NCBI RefSeq assembly: GCF_003860125.1
Contig: NZ_RQYL01000001.1
Span: 62,001 to 126,000, forward strand
DNA: 64,000 nt
Direction: 5' to 3'
Source of the DNA: Fretibacterium sp. OH1220_COT-178
Lineage (GTDB): Bacteria > Synergistota > Synergistia > Synergistales > Aminobacteriaceae
The notes under the pieces were generated by a model, which made no database searches, had not been told where the DNA came from, and saw only the letters and a list, made by a program, of their open reading frames with translations. The position numbers and the translations under genes are program-made. This document shows, in pieces, positions 60,687 through 64,000 of the stretch (its first letter is position 1; each line of letters starts with the position of its first letter).

Positions 60687-61700
60687 TCAAACCATGCGCA
60701 GAATCGTCCCCCCCCAGGAGAGCCCGACGCCGAACCCCAGCACCAACACGGAGTCTCCCTTTACGAGCCTCCCGGACCGCATTGTGTCGTAAAGGGCGAT
60801 CGGGATGGTCGAGCTGACGGTGTTGCCGTACTTCTCGATGTCGAAGACGAACTTCTCCTCGGGGACGGCAAGAAGGTCGCGCAGCTTCTCCAGCATCATG
60901 TGGCTGGCCTGGTGCAGCACGACAAACTGCGTTTCCTCCAGGGAGGTCCCGTTTTTCCTGAAGACGTCGTGCATGCATCCCGGGGCAATCTCCATGGAGA
61001 ATTTGAGTATCTCGGGCCCGTCCATATAAAGGTTCTCGGGGGTACGGACGTTCCCCCACTTGTTCCGAGTCTCCACGCGGGTCTCCGGGGAAGAGGGAAG
61101 GGCCCAGGCACCGGCCGGGATGATGAGCCTTTGGGCCCCGCTGCCGTCCGTACCGAGGACAAACTCCCCGATCCCCCGTTCATCGGACGACTCCACGAGA
61201 ATCGCCGCCGCCGCATCGCCGAAAAGGGTCCGTGTGCTTTTGTCCTGAGGGTGTATGGTTCGGGTTATGGTCTCGGCCGTGATCAACAGGACCTTTTTTG
61301 CCACGCCCCCCAGGATCAGCCCCTTGGCCAAGGCCAGCCCATAGATGAACCCGGAGCACCCCAGATTGTAGTCCAGAGCGCCGATGTCCCTTCTCAACCC
61401 CAGCCGGTTCTGTACGATACAGGCTGTGGCCGGAAGAAAGTGGTCCGGACACTCCGTACAGAGCAGCAGGAAATCAATCTCGTTCCGATCGACGCCATGC
61501 TCCTCGAAAAGCCGCTCCCCCGCGGCCGTCGCCAGATCGGAGACCTTTTCATCCTCGACGACATGCCGTTCCGATATGCCGGTCTTGCCGAAAATCTTGC
61601 TCTCCGTCCAGGTCCCGAATTGGCGGACCAGCTCCGCGTTGTCCAGGACCCGCTCCGGAAGATATACCGATATGGCCCTCACGGCCGCTTCTTGACCCAT
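60687..61700 (-). CDS. 3-oxoacyl-ACP synthase III family protein (FabH-like)
   Basis: 337 residues with GGAGG ten bases before the ATG. The KAS III triad is complete: Cys in ALDYNLGCSGFIYGLALAKGLI, His in FVVLHQASHMMLEKL, Asn in IEKYGNTVSSTIPIAL. Also LLLCTECPDHFLPATACIVQNRLG and FGDAAAAILVESS. KAS III starts fatty-acid synthesis or makes a beta-ketoacyl product. No other fab genes are nearby, so it could serve a separate pathway. Confidence 0.9.
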   Translation of the reverse strand: MGQEAAVRAISVYLPERVLDNAELVRQFGTWTESKIFGKTGISERHVVEDEKVSDLATAAGERLFEEHGVDRNEIDFLLLCTECPDHFLPATACIVQNRLGLRRDIGALDYNLGCSGFIYGLALAKGLILGGVAKKVLLITAETITRTIHPQDKSTRTLFGDAAAAILVESSDERGIGEFVLGTDGSGAQRLIIPAGAWALPSSPETRVETRNKWGNVRTPENLYMDGPEILKFSMEIAPGCMHDVFRKNGTSLEETQFVVLHQASHMMLEKLRDLLAVPEEKFVFDIEKYGNTVSSTIPIALYDTMRSGRLVKGDSVLVLGFGVGLSWGGTILRMV

Positions 61701-61876
61701 TCTGTGTTAGCCTCCATCATCATGCGTTTCGATACGATCTATCGAATTTTGAAGTTCCATTGGAAAGCACGAACGCGAACAAAAACAAGGCCCGGTGCGA
61801 AGGGACAAGCCCAAATGCAAGAGCCCGCAGGCGTATCGCCCATCGATATACCGGGGCCATCGATGTCCGGCACCGT

Positions 61877-62518
61877 TTATTTTTTCCCCGAGCCCTTGGC
61901 CTTGATCTCGGCAAGGCGCCGGCCGGCACTCTGGGCCTGGGGCGTCTCGGGATAGTCCCGAACCACGGCCGCATAGGCCTCCCTTGCCCTTTCCGTCTCA
62001 TTCGCCTGATCCCAGGCCTCGGCCTCGGTCAAGGCCAGAAAGGGACGATAGGACGATGGCAGATCCATAGCCCCGGCCCGTAGAAGCTCCCGACAGAGCT
62101 CCACGACCCGGCTCCGGTTCTCCGTTCCCTCATACAGCAGGACCAATCGGTTTCGAACCTGAACGCCCCATCTCGAGGTGGGATAGTGCGCCAAAAAGAG
62201 CTCCAGCACCTCGCGCGCCATCTGTTCCCGGGGCTCGGGGAAGGAGTCGAGATAGAGATTGGACAGCGTCCAGAGCGCTTCTTCGGCGGCCTCGGTCTCC
62301 GGACAGGACTTCACGATTTCGTAATAAAGCGATTCGCGCTCTTCGACCCGCTCCTCGGGAAGACGGGAGATCGCCAGCCGAATCTCCAGGGCCCTTTGAT
62401 CCTGCTCCGCAAGGGACCGACCGGCCGCCGCCCCCGAAGCGGACGGCGAGGCGAATAACAAAATCCAGGACAGAGCGCAGAAAATCCGCCTCCACAAGTT
62501 TCGTTTAACGGCGAACAC
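61877..62518 (-). CDS. Exported tetratricopeptide-like repeat protein
   Basis: About 213 residues from a GTG at 62518; the longer open frame is likely not coding because the dhaK promoter lies there. A hydrophobic signal (IFCALSWILLFASPSASGAAAG) is followed by helical repeats resembling TPR/YbgF units (YEIVKSCPETEAAEEALWTLSNLYLD, ELFLAHYPTSRWGVQVRNRLVLLY, AYAAVVRDYPETPQAQSAGRRLAEIKAKG). It probably acts as a scaffold in the periplasm. Start uncertain. Confidence 0.7.
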   Translation of the reverse strand: MFAVKRNLWRRIFCALSWILLFASPSASGAAAGRSLAEQDQRALEIRLAISRLPEERVEERESLYYEIVKSCPETEAAEEALWTLSNLYLDSFPEPREQMAREVLELFLAHYPTSRWGVQVRNRLVLLYEGTENRSRVVELCRELLRAGAMDLPSSYRPFLALTEAEAWDQANETERAREAYAAVVRDYPETPQAQSAGRRLAEIKAKGSGKK

Positions 62519-62688
62519 ACATCCCGCCCCCTTCGTGCGTCTTACCAAATCATGCCGCGTTGCATACTTGGTTTTATTACCTGGTGACACTCCTCTTGCC
62601 GGAGTTATTTTAACTGTTCCCCCCCCTTTCGACAACGCAACCGTCGAAAAATAGGCGAAGTGACCGACCTGGGGAAAAGGCGAGAGGA
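62519..62688. other. Intergenic region between divergent genes
   Basis: About 170 bases before the dhaK control elements. A C-rich run (about 62621) is visible. No gene is convincing here. Confidence 0.4.
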
Positions 62689-62737
62689 AAATGCCATCCG
62701 GCATTTCGTTGTTGGGTCTCGGGAAGAATGTTACAAT
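62689..62737 (+). promoter_or_regulatory. dhaK promoter with a palindrome at its upstream edge
   Basis: TTGTTG (62709-62714), 17-base spacer, TACAAT (62732-62737), about 118 bases before dhaK. Immediately upstream AAATGCC-ATCC-GGCATTT (62689-62706) forms a 7-bp inverted repeat that could be an operator. Confidence 0.55.
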
Positions 62738-62855
62738 TCGGTTGGGAGAAGAAGCAACCTTGCCGCGGCCTTTTCCGTGAAACCATCCCCACGTTGCCGA
62801 CCGGAATCCATCCGAGACCTCGGATTCCATCAAAATTGAGAGGGAGGAAGGGACT

Positions 62856-63848
62856 ATGAAGAAATTCATCAACGATGCAGGACTTGTCGAAAGTCAGATG
62901 GTCGAGGGCATGGTCAAGGCATATCCGAAACACCTGCGCAAACTGGACTGCGGCAACGTGGTCGTCCGCGCGAGGAAGAAGGAGGGTAAGGTCGCCCTGA
63001 TCAGCGGCGGCGGCAGCGGGCACGAACCCGCCCATGGAGGCTACGTGGGCACGGGGATGTTGGACTGCGCCGTGGCCGGAGCCGTCTTCACCTCCCCGAC
63101 CCCGGACCAGATCTTCGAGGGGATCAAGGCCGTCGCGACCGACAAGGGCGTCCTGATGGTGGTGAAAAACTACACGGGCGACGTCATGAACTTCGAGATG
63201 GCCGCGGAGATGGCCCGAGACGAGGGAATCCTTGTGGACCATGTGGTCACGAACGACGACGTGGCCGTCCAGGACAGCCTGTACACGACGGGACGTCGCG
63301 GCGTCGCCGGGACCGTGTTCGTCCATAAGATCGCCGGCGCCAAGGCAGAACAGGGGGCCTCCCTCGAGGAGGTCAAGGCCATAGGGCAGAGGGTGATCGA
63401 CAACGTGCGCACCATGGGCGCGGCCTTGGCTCCCTGCACGGTTCCCGCAGCAGGCCGGCCGGGATTCGAGCTGGCGGACGACGAGATGGAAATTGGCATC
63501 GGCATCCACGGCGAACCGGGGACCCGACGGGGAAAATTGTGCGCTGCGGATGAGATCGCCGTGATGCTGCTCGACAGGGTCCTCGCGGACCTCGACTACT
63601 CCGGCAGGAAGGTCGCCGTGATGGTCAACGGAGCCGGTGGGACTCCGCTGATGGAGCTCTTCATCGTCAACAACGCGGTGCACGACATTCTGACGGAGCG
63701 AGGCATCGGGGTTTACAGAACCTACGTCGGCAACTACATGACATCGATCGAGATGGCGGGGCTTTCCGTCTCCTTGCTGCGTCTTGACGACGAGCTCAGG
63801 GAACTCCTGGACGCCCGGGCGGATACCCCGGCCTTCATCGAAGCCTGA
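62856..63848 (+). CDS. dhaK: Dihydroxyacetone kinase subunit DhaK
   Basis: 330 residues with GGGAGGAAGG upstream. DhaK binds dihydroxyacetone covalently through a His. Seen: MKKFINDAGLVESQMVEGMVKAYP, VALISGGGSGHEPAHGGYVGTGMLDCAVAGAVFTSPTPDQI, VKNYTGDVMNFEMAAEMA, VDHVVTNDDVAVQDS, and IGIHGEPGTRRGK with the substrate-binding His. Length is that of the PTS-type DhaK. Followed after 51 bases by dhaL. Confidence 0.96.
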   Translation: MKKFINDAGLVESQMVEGMVKAYPKHLRKLDCGNVVVRARKKEGKVALISGGGSGHEPAHGGYVGTGMLDCAVAGAVFTSPTPDQIFEGIKAVATDKGVLMVVKNYTGDVMNFEMAAEMARDEGILVDHVVTNDDVAVQDSLYTTGRRGVAGTVFVHKIAGAKAEQGASLEEVKAIGQRVIDNVRTMGAALAPCTVPAAGRPGFELADDEMEIGIGIHGEPGTRRGKLCAADEIAVMLLDRVLADLDYSGRKVAVMVNGAGGTPLMELFIVNNAVHDILTERGIGVYRTYVGNYMTSIEMAGLSVSLLRLDDELRELLDARADTPAFIEA

Positions 63849-63899
63849 CACGAAGGCACTACGGAGAGGACGGCGAAAGGACGACGGTGGAGAACGAGA

Positions 63900-64000
63900 A
63901 TGACGGACTCTAAAAAAATCCTGACGATCTTGTCGAAGATCAACTTCAGGCTGCAGGAGAACAAGGATTTCCTGACCGGCCTGGACAGCGCCATCGGTGA
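63900..64000 (+). CDS. dhaL: Dihydroxyacetone kinase subunit DhaL (partial, 5' end)
   Basis: Only 33 codons are in the window: MTDSKKILTILSKINFRLQ then ENKDFLTGLDSAIG, running off the end. The typical DhaL continuation is AIGDGDHG, the ADP/Mg2+ ligand loop, which starts exactly at the cut. Start ATG 63900 follows GGTGGAGA. DhaL carries ADP as a cofactor and, in PTS-type systems, takes phosphate from DhaM. Confidence 0.85.
   Translation, partial: MTDSKKILTILSKINFRLQENKDFLTGLDSAIG

Overview
The window most likely comes from a member of the Synergistota (Synergistetes), a diderm anaerobe with a GC-rich genome. The best taxonomic marker is the protein at 18540-19337 (minus), whose C-terminus (Gly-rich/Cys motif, hydrophobic helix, Arg/Lys cluster) fits the Synergist-CTERM sorting signal. 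A V-type rather than F-type ATP synthase, a PilMNOPQ secretin machine (outer membrane present) and an Asp23-family protein agree with this. Species cannot be assigned from the sequence alone.

Layout. 1-8075 (minus) is housekeeping: recR, ybaB, rlmH, a membrane/GT26 fusion glycosyltransferase, serS, then a riboflavin block (ribH, ribBA, ribE, ribD). 8303-11165 (plus) holds a small exported protein and a large exported flavoprotein with SLH-like C-terminal repeats. 11346-18448 is a molybdate/tungstate and molybdopterin locus (DUF364 protein, methyltransferase, ABC-transporter remnant, MoeA-like, ModC-ModA-ModB-ModD). It shows decay: a transposase tail at its edge, a frameshifted methyltransferase, and a gene that appears to fuse the start of a FecCD-type permease to the rest of a substrate-binding protein. 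18540-22758 (minus) has the Synergist-CTERM protein, lysA, an ankyrin protein and a deaminase.

23149-27361 (plus) is the most unusual part: a 1172-residue protein combining two PAS-like domains with a dynamin-like GTPase and an apparent degenerate second GTPase domain, overlapping a tail-anchored coiled-coil protein. A structured-looking 280-nt leader or small RNA lies just upstream and a diguanylate cyclase converges on the pair, overlapping by 87 nt. Then come tex and a BaiN/YhiN-type flavoprotein (plus).

32323-40253 (minus) carries S-adenosylmethionine by-product recycling (mtaD, ahcY, mtnA) and a run with xseA, nusB, an Asp23-family cluster and efp. 40405-47058 (minus) is a type IV pilus assembly operon (three prepilin-like genes, then pilM-N-O-P-like-Q). 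dinG-like helicase and rpsT are divergent at 47060-49510.

49903-58603 (plus) is a complete nine-gene V-ATPase operon in the order F(G/H)-I-K-E-C-G(F)-A-B-D, with a proteolipid showing Na+-type ligand residues, bounded by a strong promoter and a strong bidirectional terminator. 58693-62518 (minus) contains a DUF533 protein, a DsbA-family protein, a nitroreductase, a FabH-like ketoacyl synthase and an exported repeat protein. 62856-64000 starts a dihydroxyacetone kinase operon (dhaK, dhaL) that runs off the window. No tRNA, rRNA or CRISPR array was seen.
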